Shown: one piece after another, positions 23,308 through 33,289 of the stretch
How positions within the stretch are numbered: the stretch's first letter is position 1
Layout: each line of letters starts with the position of its first letter
From: Piezodorus guildinii
Lineage: Eukaryota > Arthropoda > Insecta > Hemiptera > Pentatomidae
DNA length: 64,000 nucleotides
Assembly (NCBI GenBank): GCA_023052935.1
Contig: CM041297.1
Span: 3,648,280-3,712,279 of the forward strand
Direction: 5' to 3'
Notes under the pieces: model-generated
Told to the model about the DNA's origin: nothing
The model's input: only the letters and a program-made list of their open reading frames with translations
The model's database searches: none
Position numbers and translations under genes: made by a program

Positions 23308-23515
23308 TAAAATCGCAAATACAACAGGATTTTTTACTCAAAGGAGGAGATCTTTCCCTTTTATTTCTTATATTTAATTTAATGAAAAAATTAATACATT
23401 TAAAGATATAGTTTAAAAAACTAAGATATATTAAAATATAGTTATTTCTTAGCTAATATTATAAAGATATTTTTCTTAACTTCAATTATCAAATGTTAAC
23501 ATTCAAATACATAAC
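23308..23515 (+). repeat. Dispersed repeat R5, copy 1
   Basis: 'aaatcgcaaatacaacagg', 'ttttttactcaaaggagg' and 'agatctttccctttta' continue to 'atgttaacattcaaataca'. A near-identical copy is at 57440-57620. Both lie near SINE-1 copies. Origin unknown. Confidence 0.7.
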
Positions 23516-23519
23516 CGAC

Positions 23520-23778
23520 AGGATCACTTGTAGCTGAGTGGCTAGCATATCAGCCTCCTATGCCAAAGGTCACGGGTTCAAACCCGCTGGTGGTCCTAGG
23601 ATTTTTTAGTTATGCCGTCCTTCGGAGGAAACGTTAAAAAGGTGGTCCCGAGCCTATGCGATGTCAGGTACTCGTTAAAGATCCCTATTCTAATAAAATT
23701 TAGGAATCCCATGGTAGCATCGTCCAATTAGCCATAATAGCATTAAGTGACGTTAAATAAATAAACAAACAAAACAAT
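23520..23778 (+). repeat. SINE-1, nearly full-length
   Basis: Head 'ggatcacttgtagctgagtggctagc', B box 'cgggttcaaacccgc' and body, ending 'gttaaataaataaacaaac'. A small body deletion relative to 57059-57299 explains the shorter length. Confidence 0.88.
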
Positions 23779-23788
23779 CAGTAATGCC

Positions 23789-23825
23789 CTGATAATGACT
23801 CACAAATTTGAGCCGAAACGTCGGC
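23789..23825 (+). ncRNA. Degenerate hammerhead-like motif
   Basis: CTGATAA (one change from CTGATGA), stem II GACTC/GAG..., GAAAC, then GTC. Stem I GCC (23786-23788) pairs with GGC (23823-23825). It matches the Penelope-like motif at 50753-50793. The core G-to-A change probably inactivates cleavage. Confidence 0.55.
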
Positions 23826-23879
23826 AAAATTAAAATATTTAAAAAAAGTCTGACTCACGGTTATTTCCACCTATAATAA

Positions 23880-23975
23880 TTTAAAATAATTTTCGTAAAA
23901 TATTTCGCGGACCCCTGTACATCGCCTGCGAACCCGTAGGTCAGTGGGACACTAGTTGGCAACCACTGACCTAAA
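23880..23975 (-). mobile_element. Possible hAT-like terminal fragment
   Basis: On the minus strand 'cagtggttgccaactagtg' resembles hAT terminal inverted repeats of the CAGTGGTTNNCAACC type, followed by 'cccactgacctacgggttcg' and 'gtccgcgaaatattt'. Only one end is seen, so this is tentative. Confidence 0.4.
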
Positions 23976-24088
23976 CTATCACCTTGTAGCTTGGGATCCT
24001 CAGCTCACGATACAAACATAAAGCACTTGCAATATCGATGCTCATCGCGGCCAGCTGAGAAAGAAGACGAAAAGCGAGCCGAACAGAA

Positions 24089-24151
24089 GTGGGCGTGGCC
24101 TGGAGGTGGGCGTGGCTTTGAGGTGGGCGGGGCTTATAATGTGGGCGTGGC
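24089..24151 (+). promoter_or_regulatory. Cluster of four GC/CACCC-type boxes with TATAA
   Basis: GTGGGCGTGGC at 24089, 24106 and 24141 and GTGGGCGGGGC at 24123, spaced 17, 17 and 18 bp. TTATAA lies between the last two. GGGCGTGG and GGGCGGGG are known Sp1/KLF binding sequences. It could equally be a short minisatellite. No gene is recognised downstream. Confidence 0.4.
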
Positions 24152-24435
24152 AGAGGACACGACCAACTCCCGCTGTACTAAGTGAATGCCCTTCAGTTGC
24201 CAGCGGCCACTAAATTAGCCCCCTCCTCCCTCTTAGTAGCCGCTTCTTAAACTTCTCATTTCATTTTCACATTTCTTATTAATCGATTACACCATTCTCC
24301 CCCACCCCTCCTTGCCCTTTTCCGCTTATTCTCTTCTGCCTTTCCGCTTTCCGATCTATACAATCTCACAGAACAGTCTTCTGGGTAATATAATTAAAAC
24401 AGCCCTTTAAAAAAAGTTAAAAACAATAAAAAAAA

Positions 24436-24555
24436 ATCTGGTGCGGGCAACACACGACTTTCACTTATCTCCGCTTTTAGAATCGATTAAAGAATTATCA
24501 AAAATAGTAAGAGATAAAAATGAGTGAAACCATTAAAGAATTAATTAAATCTGTC
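24436..24555 (+). mobile_element. HINE-A 5' fragment, cut by SINE-1
   Basis: 'tctggtgcgggcaacacacgactttcacttatctcc' through 'aaagaattaattaaatctg', then SINE-1 starts. The rest of this HINE-A is not found beyond the SINE. Confidence 0.8.
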
Positions 24556-24748
24556 TTAACGTCACTTTATGCTACTATGGCTAATCGGACGATGCTACAG
24601 TGGGAGTCCTAAATTTTGTCTATCCAAGTTTTATTAGGATAGGGGTCTTTAACGAGTACCTGACATCGCACAGGCTCGGGACCACCTTTTAACGTCCCCT
24701 CCAAAGGACGGCATAACCAAGGATTTTTTACTCCCATTAAAAAATCCT

Positions 24749-25863
24749 GGCTTATGAAAAGATAAAAAAGGCTTATGATTCCATAGACCGTCAGAAGCTA
24801 TATAACATCATGATTGAACAGGGGATACCTAAAAAGTTAGTAAACCTAGTAGAGATGTGTTTGTCGGAAACATTTCATAAAGTTAGAATTGGTCACAATT
24901 ACTCCGAGAGATTTAAGGTGCGATCGGGTTTGAAACAGGGTGACTCCCTTTCACCTGTTTTGTTTAATATAGCCTTAGAATATGTTATAGAAAAGGTGAT
25001 GAGTACCGAGAAAGGCTTACATATGGGTGACAAGATTCCGGTTTTGGGGTATGCCGATGATTTGGTACTACTAGGTGAAGACACAGAAACTATACAACTA
25101 AATACAAGTGTGTTAATAAAAACCGGTAAACAAATAGGTCTCGAATTAAATACCGATAAGACGAAATATATGATTAGTTGCAGAAATGGTGGCGATCTTG
25201 ATGATATTTATATTTCAGGTCATACTCTTGAACACGTAGAGAAATTCAAGATTTAGGTTCAATGATAACAAGAAAAAATGAAATCCAAGAAGAAATAAAG
25301 TCCCGGTTAAAGGTGGGAAATGCGTGTTATTATTCGGTTGGTAAATTGCTTAGCTCGCGGCTTCTGTCTAAAAACTTAAAGGTTAGAACTTATAAAACTA
25401 TTATTCTTCCAACGGTTCTTTACGGATGCGAAACGTGGCCGCTTACTTTGAAGGATGAACAACGGCTTAAGGTTTTCGAGAATAAGGTGCTGCGTAAAAT
25501 ATTTGGTCCGAAGAGAGATGAGGCCACTAGGGAGTTTAGAAGGTTGCACAACGCGGAATTGCGGAGTTTGAACCATGTGAATATAATTGAGTTGATAGCA
25601 TCGCGGAGACTCAAATGGGCGCGTAAAGTTGTTGGGCTTAGTGAGGAACGGATTCCGAGAAAGTTGGTATTCGCTGAACCGACTGGTAGGCGTCCGAAAG
25701 GTAGGCCGAAGCGTCGATGGGAGGATTGCATTAAGGCTGATCTCGGGGGCTTGGGCTTGACCGGTGAACATTGGACGAGTCTGTGCAGGCGAAGTTTGGT
25801 GGTATCGGCATCGAACCTTCGGGTTCGGTAAGCCTATTATTATTATTTATTATTATTATTATT
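24749..25863 (+). mobile_element. RTE-like LINE copy 1, 5' truncated
   Basis: Inserted into SINE-1 with a 13-bp duplication. It starts inside the reverse transcriptase and ends in a (TTA)n tract at about 25833-25863 rather than poly(A), as known for RTE-clade elements. Three more copies of the same family are in the window. Confidence 0.85.
24750..25831 (+). pseudogene. RTE-like reverse transcriptase, frameshifted
   Basis: Frame 1 (24750-25253) begins AYEKIKKAYDSIDRQKL (RT motif with D), then GLKQGDSLSPVLFNIALE and LGYADDLVLLGE (catalytic YADD) and LNTDKTKYM. A one-base deletion near 25250 turns EKFKYLGS into EKFKI-stop. Frame 2 (25253-25831) continues with LGSMITRKNEIQEEIKSRL, VLYGCETWPLTLKDEQRLK, RKIFGPKRDEATREF and GRRPKGRPKRRWEDC, ending SNLRVR-stop. 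Motif content fits RTE-type LINEs that are common in arthropods. The endonuclease and N-terminal RT are missing, so it cannot move on its own. Confidence 0.9.
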
Positions 25864-25952
25864 ATTAAAAAATCCTAGGTCCACCTGCGGGTTTGAACCC
25901 GTGACCTTGGGCATAGGAGGCTGTTATGCTAACCATCTAGCTACGAGTGATC

Positions 25953-26651
25953 CATGCATGTTTTTTAGAAAATATCACTTATTGTACACAAATACGTCAA
26001 AATATCAATTTCAAAAAATATGTCTTTTAGCAACTTTTGGAAATCAACGTCCCAATTATTTAATATAAATATTGTTGTATTGGTTTTTTTTTTTATCTAC
26101 TTAATTGTTGAAAAACTCCAAAACAAAGAAAACGATGCTGTAAAACAAATTACTGCAAGAGTACTGGCCTTATCCCAACTTACGCTACCTTTGAGGCATT
26201 TCAAGTTTGTTATATTGATCAAATTAATCTTAATTAATAATTCCATATTTCGTTATTATAATTATTATACTTTAGATTAGCGGCATCTTGATATAAATGG
26301 AAATTATATCTTGATATTAGTACTCTTTCAATAAGAGAGATATGGCAACACCCCCTGGAGTTACAAAGACCAGAAGACTGCCACCCCAAACCCAGGACAA
26401 TATTAGAGATGAAGGAGCTAAGCGATACAGACAGTCCACTAAGGGGTGGTCCACTGAGAGATTAACTTCTTCTTTATAGCCTAACTTCTTATAGGTTAAA
26501 GAAATCATATAACATGTTAAATATAACAAAAAACTGGTTAAATAAAAAAAAAAAAAACGTATTATAATGACAAGAGCTTTCTATATTAAGCGCGTCCTCT
26601 TAAACAATCAATAATAAACTTGCTTGAACTTTTTCAGCTACAGTGATTACA
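25953..26651. other. No gene; one TIR-like relic
   Basis: AT-rich. At 26030-26060 'ttttggaaatcaacgtcccaatt' matches the right terminus of the TIR element at 34896-36155, so a solo end of that family may lie here. The minus-strand frame at 26317-26529 has no recognisable domain. Confidence 0.45.
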
Positions 26652-26755
26652 TTTTACCTTTATATGAAATAAATGAAATGGGAAAGTATTGCGATCGAGA
26701 AAATTTTCTAATTCCAGTTTTCAAAACAAATGCAAGTTTTAGGGCCCTCTGAGTC
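26652..26755 (-). mobile_element. HINE-A terminal fragment
   Basis: 'atgggaaagtattgcgatcgagaaaattttctaattccagttttc' through 'agggccctctgagtc', then broken. It faces an inverted fragment of the same family. Confidence 0.7.
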
Positions 26756-27040
26756 ATTAAATTTTACATCGATATAGGGATTTTAACCAAAATCGTTAGA
26801 GCAGTTTTTGAGTAAATTTTAAAAAAGTGCATAGGGTAAAGTGGCCTTGTTGTTAGCTGATTTTGGTGAAAAAGTTGCTGTAACATCTGTTACAGTCAAT
26901 ATTTTTGAGTTTGATCTACCATACGAATATACACACATAGATACTTTTTTTGTATAACTTGGTCATCCGGACTTGGAGGATCCTGAAACGCGTATTTTCG
27001 ATTAAAACTGGAATTCGAAAATTTTCACGATCGCAATACT
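26756..27040 (+). mobile_element. HINE-A 3' half, inverted relative to previous fragment
   Basis: 'ttaaattttacatcgatata', 'tttgagtaaattttaaaaaagtgca', 'tataacttggtcatccgga' and 'gaattcgaaaattttcacg' follow the + order. With 26652-26755 it forms an inverted arrangement. Confidence 0.7.
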
Positions 27041-27078
27041 GTATTATATAATACTATGTATATATATATACATATATA

Positions 27079-27489
27079 CAGCTTACCAGAAGAGCCATTT
27101 TATACAATGCACTTTGCAACTTTATTTGATTTTAACAAAAATGGTTCCGACGATTTTGATTAAACTCGCTATATCGAATGTAAAATTTAATAGGCTTTAA
27201 TATCATGTAAGTTTCATTCTTATTAAAATGGTCTGACAGGGTTCAAATGCCGATATTTTAAATTTTCTTCCCCTAAAGTACCTTTAATTTTGTAGATTCA
27301 ATAAAAATAACTATATTATCTTGTTAACGCTAATGAAAAACAGGTAAATATATACATTGAATAAATTCGATACCCAACTAAACGAGAAAACTGAAAACAT
27401 ATTTTTAATGATTTTTTTTGTTTTTGAACATAATAGCAGTAATATACAGCCTCATATTATTTAATCTTGTTGGTTTATTTTTATTTTAT

Positions 27490-27541
<52 letters not shown>

Positions 27542-28314
27542 TTTTTTATTATTTATTTTATTTATATTATTTTTTTTTTTTATTTTTATATTATTATATT
27601 ATATATATATATATATTATATTTTTATATATATATATATTATTATTATTACTATTATTTATTTTTTTATTTTTTTATTAGTTTATTTTTTTTTTATTATT
27701 ATTATTTTATTTTTTTATTTTAAAGACAAATCAGTTTTACTTTTATAATTTATATTCTTGCAGCGAACTTCATATTATTTTGTATATTCATTACTTTTCT
27801 TTTTTTTTTTTTCTCTTTAATTTGTATTTTATTCATTCGTTCTGTTTTAATTTAATTCATTATTCCATTTTCATGAATAATTATAAATGTATTATTGTTA
27901 CGGGTGTCTTGTGTATGAGACTATACCCCAACTTTTTCTATTGTTACCAGTTGTAATAACTATTCTTTTTATGTTAAAAAACTATGTATGGCTCACGCAG
28001 CCGATCTGGAAATTTAAAAAGGAGTAATATACATGTATGATACACCGTTGGAAAGCTAACGATTTTAGAAAAAATATTATCTCATACACAAGCTTTTAAA
28101 AGTCAATAGAGAGTGGTGAAAAGCCGATAAAACTAACTGATTATTTTAGATAATAATATAATAGATTTTTTAATAAAACACAAGTTTCTATAGAAATTCC
28201 ATTTAATTAATTCTTTAATAGTTTTACTCATTTTTATCTCTAACTGTATTTGAAAATTCTTTAATTAATTCTAAAAACGGAGGTAAGTGAAAGTCATGTG
28301 TTGCCCGCACCAGA
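27079..28314 (-). mobile_element. HINE-A copy with AT-rich insertion
   Basis: 27079-27445 ('cagcttaccagaagagcc' to 'gcagtaatatac') and 28019-28314 ('gtaatatacatgtatgatac' to 'gcccgcaccaga') are consecutive parts of one copy. The 'gtaatatac' junction sequence appears on both sides of the insertion. Confidence 0.8.
27446..28018. repeat. AT-rich insertion with (TA)n/(TTA)n tracts
   Basis: Nearly pure A/T sequence from 27480 to 27725 (TA and TTA microsatellites), followed by unassigned sequence to 'ctcacgcagccgatctgg'. It interrupts a HINE-A. The overlapping tyrosine/isoleucine-rich frames are artefacts of the microsatellite. Confidence 0.65.
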
Positions 28315-28537
28315 TTTTTTTAAAACATTTACCTTCCCAACTGTATGTTATAGTTATACATATATCACTATTACTATTAGGAAAAAAACAAACATATTTC
28401 TGCAGTTTTCTCCTTCAATTTATTAACCAATTATTTAATATTTCATATTCATTATTTTATTTTTTTATCAAATAAGGTTAACAGAAATGATTAATTATTC
28501 CAATAAATATAAATTAAGGTACTTCAAGATTAAATAA
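28315..28537. other. No gene recognised
   Basis: AT-rich linker between HINE-A and an RTE fragment. Confidence 0.5.
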
Positions 28538-28943
28538 ACTTGAAGGTTAGAATTGATAAAACAATTATTTTTCCGACTGTTCTTTACGGATGTGAAATGT
28601 GGCCGCTTACTTTGAAGGATGAACAACGGCTTAAGGTTTTTGAAAATAAGGTACTGCGTAAAATATTTGGTCCGAAGAGAGATGTGGCCACGGTGGAATT
28701 TAGAAGATTGCACAACATAACATGTGTCCTTTGAATATAATTGAGTTGATAGTATCGCGGAGACTCGGATCGGATTTCGAAGCGCCGAAGCGTCGATGGG
28801 AGGATTGAGTTAAGGCTGATCTTGGAGGCTTGGGCTTGAACGGAGAACATTGGACGAGTCTGTGTAGGCGGAATTTGGTGGTATCGGCATCGAACCTTCG
28901 GGTTCGGTAAGCTTATTATTTTTATTATTATTACTTTAGGATT
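28538..28943 (+). pseudogene. RTE-like LINE copy 2, 3' fragment
   Basis: LKVRIDKTIIFPTVLYGCEMWPLTLKDEQRLK and RKIFGPKRDVAT match copy 1, then a frame break follows 'cacaacataacatg'. A deletion removes the segment between 'gagactcgg' and 'cgaagcgtcgatggg'. It ends 'ggttcggtaagcttatt' and a TTA-rich tract. Severely 5' truncated and dead. Confidence 0.85.
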
Positions 28944-29335
28944 TAAAAAAAAAATGTTATTTATGATGTTTCACACTATTCAATCAAAATTAAACCTGCA
29001 CGAAGTTAAAGTTATAAGAGCGTAGGACTTGAAAAAGTTAATAAGCACAAGAACTTATCGACCAGAGGTGGCAGGAAAGTTGATACAGCCAACACTTCCC
29101 GCAGCAAGTTACACTTCGGGAGTCATTTCACCAGCAATTTTCTTCACAATTCTTCTTTATCGCTTCTTTCCTGAAACCTTTTAATGACCATTTTATTCCC
29201 CATCGTGTTCTCAAAGTTCTCCCCTCTCTCAAATTGAGTTTCATAGTTCTTTGCTTTCTTTTGCGAGGGTAGAAAACTTAATTTCCTTTGGAGTCACCTT
29301 GACTAGGATTTGTTTTTACTAATAGCGTCTAGAAC
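28944..29335. other. No gene recognised
   Basis: Flank of the enolase exon. I looked on the minus strand for the next enolase exon (the region around the DVAASEF motif) and did not see it. Confidence 0.5.
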
Positions 29336-29484
29336 CTGTGAAAAATTGTAGAGAATATTCGGTGCGAAACCTCCCTCATCACAGACAGCCGTTGCGTCCA
29401 ATCCAAACTGGGACTTGATTACGGCCTTCAAGTGGTGGTATACTTCCGTTCCCATTTTAATTGTTTCCGTGAAACTGCAAGCAC
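29336..29484 (-). pseudogene. Enolase exon-sized fragment
   Basis: The minus strand reads [38 protein letters not shown] and [11 protein letters not shown]. Enolase (2-phosphoglycerate to phosphoenolpyruvate, glycolysis, cytosol) has the family block GASSFTEAMKMGSEVYHHLK and [12 protein letters not shown]. The catalytic glutamate of the DEGG box is kept. The exon is 149 bp, starts after a plausible acceptor (pyrimidine-rich 'ttttttattccag') and ends before 'gttcta', a weak donor. As far as I recall, animal enolase genes have an exon border near here. The usual glycine before DEGG is cysteine, and the last residues diverge. No other enolase exon is visible within several kb. It is either one exon of a gene with large introns or a stranded exon relic; I favour the relic. 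Confidence 0.65.
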
Positions 29485-29654
29485 CTGGAATAAAAAATAT
29501 CATTTAGAGAGAATGAAAGAGAAAATAATGATTGAATATATAACAGTTTTACAGCATTCAATGAATATGTATTGTGTAGCTAATGTTTAAATTCAATTAG
29601 TAGGATTTCATCATGTGTAAGAAGTAACAAATACCATGTAAACCTTATAAGAAA

Positions 29655-29935
29655 AAAAAAAACCTGTACCTGTACAAGCCATGGAGGTTCTTGGCTCAGT
29701 AAATATAGAGATTAGTACTGTTTCTAGGCCAACAGGCGAGCAAGAGGTGATTAGGCCTCTCTGCCATCAGGTTTTTCCCCATTTTGGGCACCGACTTTAA
29801 AGAGACAGAGTTTGACCTAGATCTCCATAGCCTACAGTCGCTCTTCGGCTGAATTAACAGAAAAAATAATATTCTGTCATAGCCGGGATTAGAACCTATG
29901 ACCCTGAGAACAGTAAACTAACGCTATATTCATCT
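29655..29935 (-). repeat. SINE-2 (tRNA-derived), uninterrupted copy
   Basis: On the minus strand: head with B-box-like 'ataggttctaatcccggc', then 'gacagaatattattttttctgttaattc'. The body is followed by 'gtacaggtttttttttttct' at the 29655 end. Shared order with 22413-22980 defines the family. Confidence 0.7.
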
Positions 29936-29949
29936 GTAATCCTTTGTAA

Positions 29950-30568
29950 ACAGAAATACAATAATAATAATAGGCTTAGTGAACCCGAAGGTTCGATGCC
30001 GATACCACCAAACTCCGCCTACACAGACTCGTCCAATGTTCACCGTTCAAGCCCAAGCCCCCAAGATCAGCCTTAACGCAATCCTCCCATAGACGCTTCG
30101 GCCTAACTTTCGGACGCCTACCAGTCGGATCAGCGAATACAAACTTTCTCGGAATCCGCTCCTCATCGAGCCCAAAACTTTACTCGCCCTTTTCGAGTCT
30201 CCGTGATGCTATCAACTCAATTATATTCACATGATACAAGTTCCGCAATTCCGCGTTGTGCAACCTTCTAAACTCCCAAGTGGCCTCATCTCTCTTCGGA
30301 CCAAATATTTTACGCAGTACCTTATTTTCGAAAACCTTAAGCCGTTGTTCATCCTTCAAAGTAAGCGGCCACGCTTCACATCCTTAAAGAACCGTCGGAA
30401 GAATAATAGTTTTTAAATTCTAACTTTAAGTTTTTAGATGAAGCCGCGAACTAAGTAACTTAGCAACTGAATAATAACACGCATTTCCCACCTTTTAATC
30501 GGGAATTTATTTCTTCCTGGATTTCATTTTTTCTTGATATCATCGAACCTAAATACTTGAATTTCTTA
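29950..30568 (-). pseudogene. RTE-like LINE copy 3, 5' truncated
   Basis: Reverse strand of the same C-terminal RT region as copy 1. It runs from the (TTA)n end ('caataataataataggctta') through the WEDC, GPKRDE and LKDEQ regions to the KNEIQEEI region. Several indels disrupt the frame. Flanks 'gtaatcctttgtaa' (29936-29949) and 'gtaatcttttgtaa' (30569-30582) are a probable 14-bp target duplication with one mismatch. Confidence 0.85.
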
Positions 30569-30658
30569 GTAATCTTTTGTAAGGAGAAATATATAATGAA
30601 TATTATACAATGATAATATTCATATTAAAAGTGAAAACAATGATTAGTAACAGTATTT

Positions 30659-30749
30659 GGGGTCACCTATGGTGTAGTGGCTAATATAACACCCTTCTAT
30701 ACCCAAGGCCGTAGCTTAAACCTGGTAGGTGACCCTAGGATCTTTTAAA
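30659..30749 (+). repeat. SINE-1 head fragment
   Basis: 'ggggtcacctatggtgtagtggctaatataac', degenerate B box 'tagcttaaacctgg' and 'gaccctaggatcttttaa', then truncated. Confidence 0.7.
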
Positions 30750-31427
30750 CTAGCGTCTAAAACGTATGAAAATTGTCGGTCCCACGAGGGATAACCATTG
30801 GTTTTTTTGGTAAATAGATGCTCAGGCGTGCCCCTTTTTAATTATGATCAACAAGATATAGACAAAAGTAAATGATGAGTATACAAATATGTTAAAAAAT
30901 TAATTTTGTAAAATATGTCATTTGTACCTCCTTTTGAAAATCAAGGTATCAATTATCCTGGCACAACCTGATTGATGAACTCGATACCATTGAAAATAAC
31001 TTAATATGATAATCGCAGTCCCAAACATACAGAGAGGGTTGTTCACAAGATGGAACTAGATTCAATCAACCCCAACCATTATAACACCCCCTTGCTACTA
31101 CAATCTGCTAATGGGCTAATAATCGATAGCTAAATGTTTTCGGACACTTTCGATAGTGGAACCGGATATCCGTGCGGCCGGAGGCAGTTCCCATGATGCC
31201 CTGGGGACGGGCTAGCTCAGCAGATGGCACCGCATCCATTCCACCCCACCCTACAAAGTGCACAGTTGTCCCTCAATTAGATTGCCGCTTGTTGATATCT
31301 TTATCGTCTCTCCGCTCTCACGCCTTCACGGTATTTCATTTATATCGGCCATCATGATGTTTGTGTTAGTGTTTGCATTGCACTTGTTTGTAGCCAAGCC
31401 TCAGCACTTTGTAACTCCCCTTGTGTT
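30750..31427. other. No gene recognised
   Basis: 'tgtacctccttttgaaaatcaaggtatcaatta' at about 30925-30957 weakly resembles the terminus of the TIR element at 34896-36155. The GC-richer 31160-31270 patch has no protein match that I recognise. Confidence 0.45.
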
Positions 31428-31531
31428 GTTTGTTTATTTATTTAACGTCACTTTATGCTACTATGGCTAATCGGACGATGCTACAGTGGGAGTCCTAAAT
31501 TTTGCCTATCCAGGTTTTATTAGGATAGGGG
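31428..31531 (-). repeat. SINE-1 tail and body fragment
   Basis: 'tgtttatttatttaacgtcactttatgctac' through 'ggttttattaggataggg', then lost. Head missing. Confidence 0.8.
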
Positions 31532-31767
31532 ATCTTTTATAAATGTAGAAATAATATAATGTGTAGAAACATTGTATAAATATAATATAATTAATTTATA
31601 TTTTTTCAAATTGATTTTTAACAATCAATTTAAGTGATAATCGTGATGCGAACACTTGTTTTTTTGTTGTTTTTCCCCCCATGTTCACATTTGGTTTGAT
31701 TTTTCAAACATTATTTCATATATTTATTACAATTATTACTGTTTTTACTTTATTTTATTTTAATTTT

Positions 31768-32284
31768 CGACTACTTCAACACTTACTAGACAAACGTTCC
31801 AATCTTCCACTTAACTACAAAAGGCTCATCTGTATGACTATCATACGGCCTATATGGACTTACGGAGTAGAGCTTTGGGGCTCTACTAAACCATCAAACT
31901 CTTCCCGCATCCAATCCCTACAATCCAAAATCCTTCGTAAAATCCTCAACGCTCCTTACTTTGTAACTAATAAACTGATCCACAAAGACCTTAATATTCC
32001 GTATGTTGCTGATTTGGCCCGATCTAGATACCATTCCTTTCATGACAAACTCCATTCCCACCCTAATCCTCTAGTTTCAATCCTTTCTTCCACTTCAATT
32101 CCCGACAATCCTCCGAGGCGTCTGAAAAGGAGATGGCCCCGAGACCTTCTAGTTTAAAATAGATACAGGAGTGCTACCATTGGGTAGTTCTTCTACAAGT
32201 CTCTTCCATGTCATTTTTCTAATATCATATTTACTTGATGTATTTTTTTGTGTACAGTTGTAAATTTCAATAAATTATGTTTAA
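31768..32284 (+). pseudogene. Jockey-like LINE C-terminal fragment
   Basis: Open frame to the stop at 32157: LLDKRSNLPLNYKRL, RPIWTYGVELWGSTKPS, LQSKILRKILNAPYFVTNKL, HKDLNIPYVADLARSRYHSF and RRLKRRWPRDLLV. It is the terminal part of a Jockey-clade ORF2, related to but different from the copy at 16053. 5' truncated upstream of residue LLDKR. The 3' untranslated part ends near 'aataaattatg' (AATAAA at 32269). The preceding hydrophobic stretch in the same frame is not part of the element. Confidence 0.85.
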
Positions 32285-32439
32285 AAGAAGAAAAGATTTT
32301 TAATTTTCTTTTGCCGGTAGTTTTATTTTTATAATTCATACGTGTTATTCAAAGGAAATCTTGTTTAACAGGGTAGAGGCAAATAGCAAAATAAAAATAA
32401 AATAAATAAATAAAAAATACATTTTCTTAAAAAATAAAA

Positions 32440-32601
32440 TAAATTATAACTTTTAATATATATCTATTTATTTTTTGCGTGAATTATTTTTAGTTAAATT
32501 AAAAAACCTATAATTAAAATTAATTAATAAAAGCCGTGTGTTATAGGTAGGTCCTGGGTAGTGCGAACGCTCGATCATTAACTTAAAATTAAATAATTTC
32601 G
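32440..32601 (+). repeat. Dispersed repeat R8, copy 1
   Basis: 'aaacctataattaaaattaattaataaaagcc', 'ggtaggtcctgggtag' and 'cttaaaattaaataatttcg' are repeated in the same orientation at 32912-33100. A SINE-1 lies between the two copies. Confidence 0.65.
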
Positions 32602-32884
32602 TTTGTTTATTCGTTTAACGTCACTTTTATGCTACTATGACTAATCGGACGATGCTGCAGTGGGAGTCCTAAATTTTTCCCATCCAGGTTTATTGGGATA
32701 GGGGTCTGTAACGAGTACCTGACATCACACAGGCTCGGGACCACCTTTTTACTTTCACTCCGAAGGACGGCATAGCTAAGAATGTTTTACTCCCATTAAA
32801 AAATCCTAGGACGACCAGGGGGTTTGAACCCGGGACCTTTGGCATACGAGGCTGTTATGCTTACCACCCGGCTGCAGGTAACCC
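32602..32884 (-). repeat. SINE-1, full-length
   Basis: Tail 'gtttgtttattcgtttaacgtcact' to head 'gggtttgaacccgggacc' and 'ggctgcaggtaacccc'. Lies between two direct R8 copies. Confidence 0.87.
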
Positions 32885-32911
32885 CAGCAGTACATTTTCT
32901 TTTCTATCTAT

Positions 32912-33100
32912 TCATAAAACAAAATAAATTTTATTATATATGCATTTATTTTTTGAGTTAATTATTTTAAATTTAAATTAAATAAAAAACCTATAATTAA
33001 ATTAATTAGTAAAAGCTATGGGTTATTGGTAGGTCCCGGGTGAATGCGTGTTGCCCAGCAACTAGATGATTATAAACTTAAAATAAAATAATTTCGTGTT
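32912..33100 (+). repeat. Dispersed repeat R8, copy 2
   Basis: Diverged direct repeat of 32440-32601 ('aaaaaacctataattaaatt', 'ggtaggtcccgggtg', 'cttaaaataaaataatttcg'). Confidence 0.65.
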
Positions 33101-33289
33101 CCCTTCTAGGTTTAGGGGAGCTATTAACACGGCAATAATACTACGTCCTTAATCCCTGGCCCGAGAAGCCTCCGTATAGCCTTTAAAGAGGTTGGGGAGG
33201 TCAAAAAAATTCAGGCAGTCATAGGAACTGGTGATAGAAGTAAAAACTTTTTTTTAATTCGCGATTTGCACTGGAATTTCGTTGGAAAG

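Larger units (their letters stand above)
24556..25952 (-). repeat. SINE-1 split by an RTE LINE
   Basis: Tail and body at 24556-24748 ('ttaacgtcactttatgctac', 'actcccattaaaaaatcct') and head at 25864-25952 ('attaaaaaatcctaggtcc', B box 'gggtttgaacccg'). 'attaaaaaatcct' is present on both sides of the LINE (24736-24748 and 25864-25876), a 13-bp target duplication. Confidence 0.88.

Noticed and set aside
27418..27748. Hydrophobic membrane protein rich in Y, I and F
   Set aside because: It lies in nearly pure TA/TTA microsatellite; the composition explains the residues.
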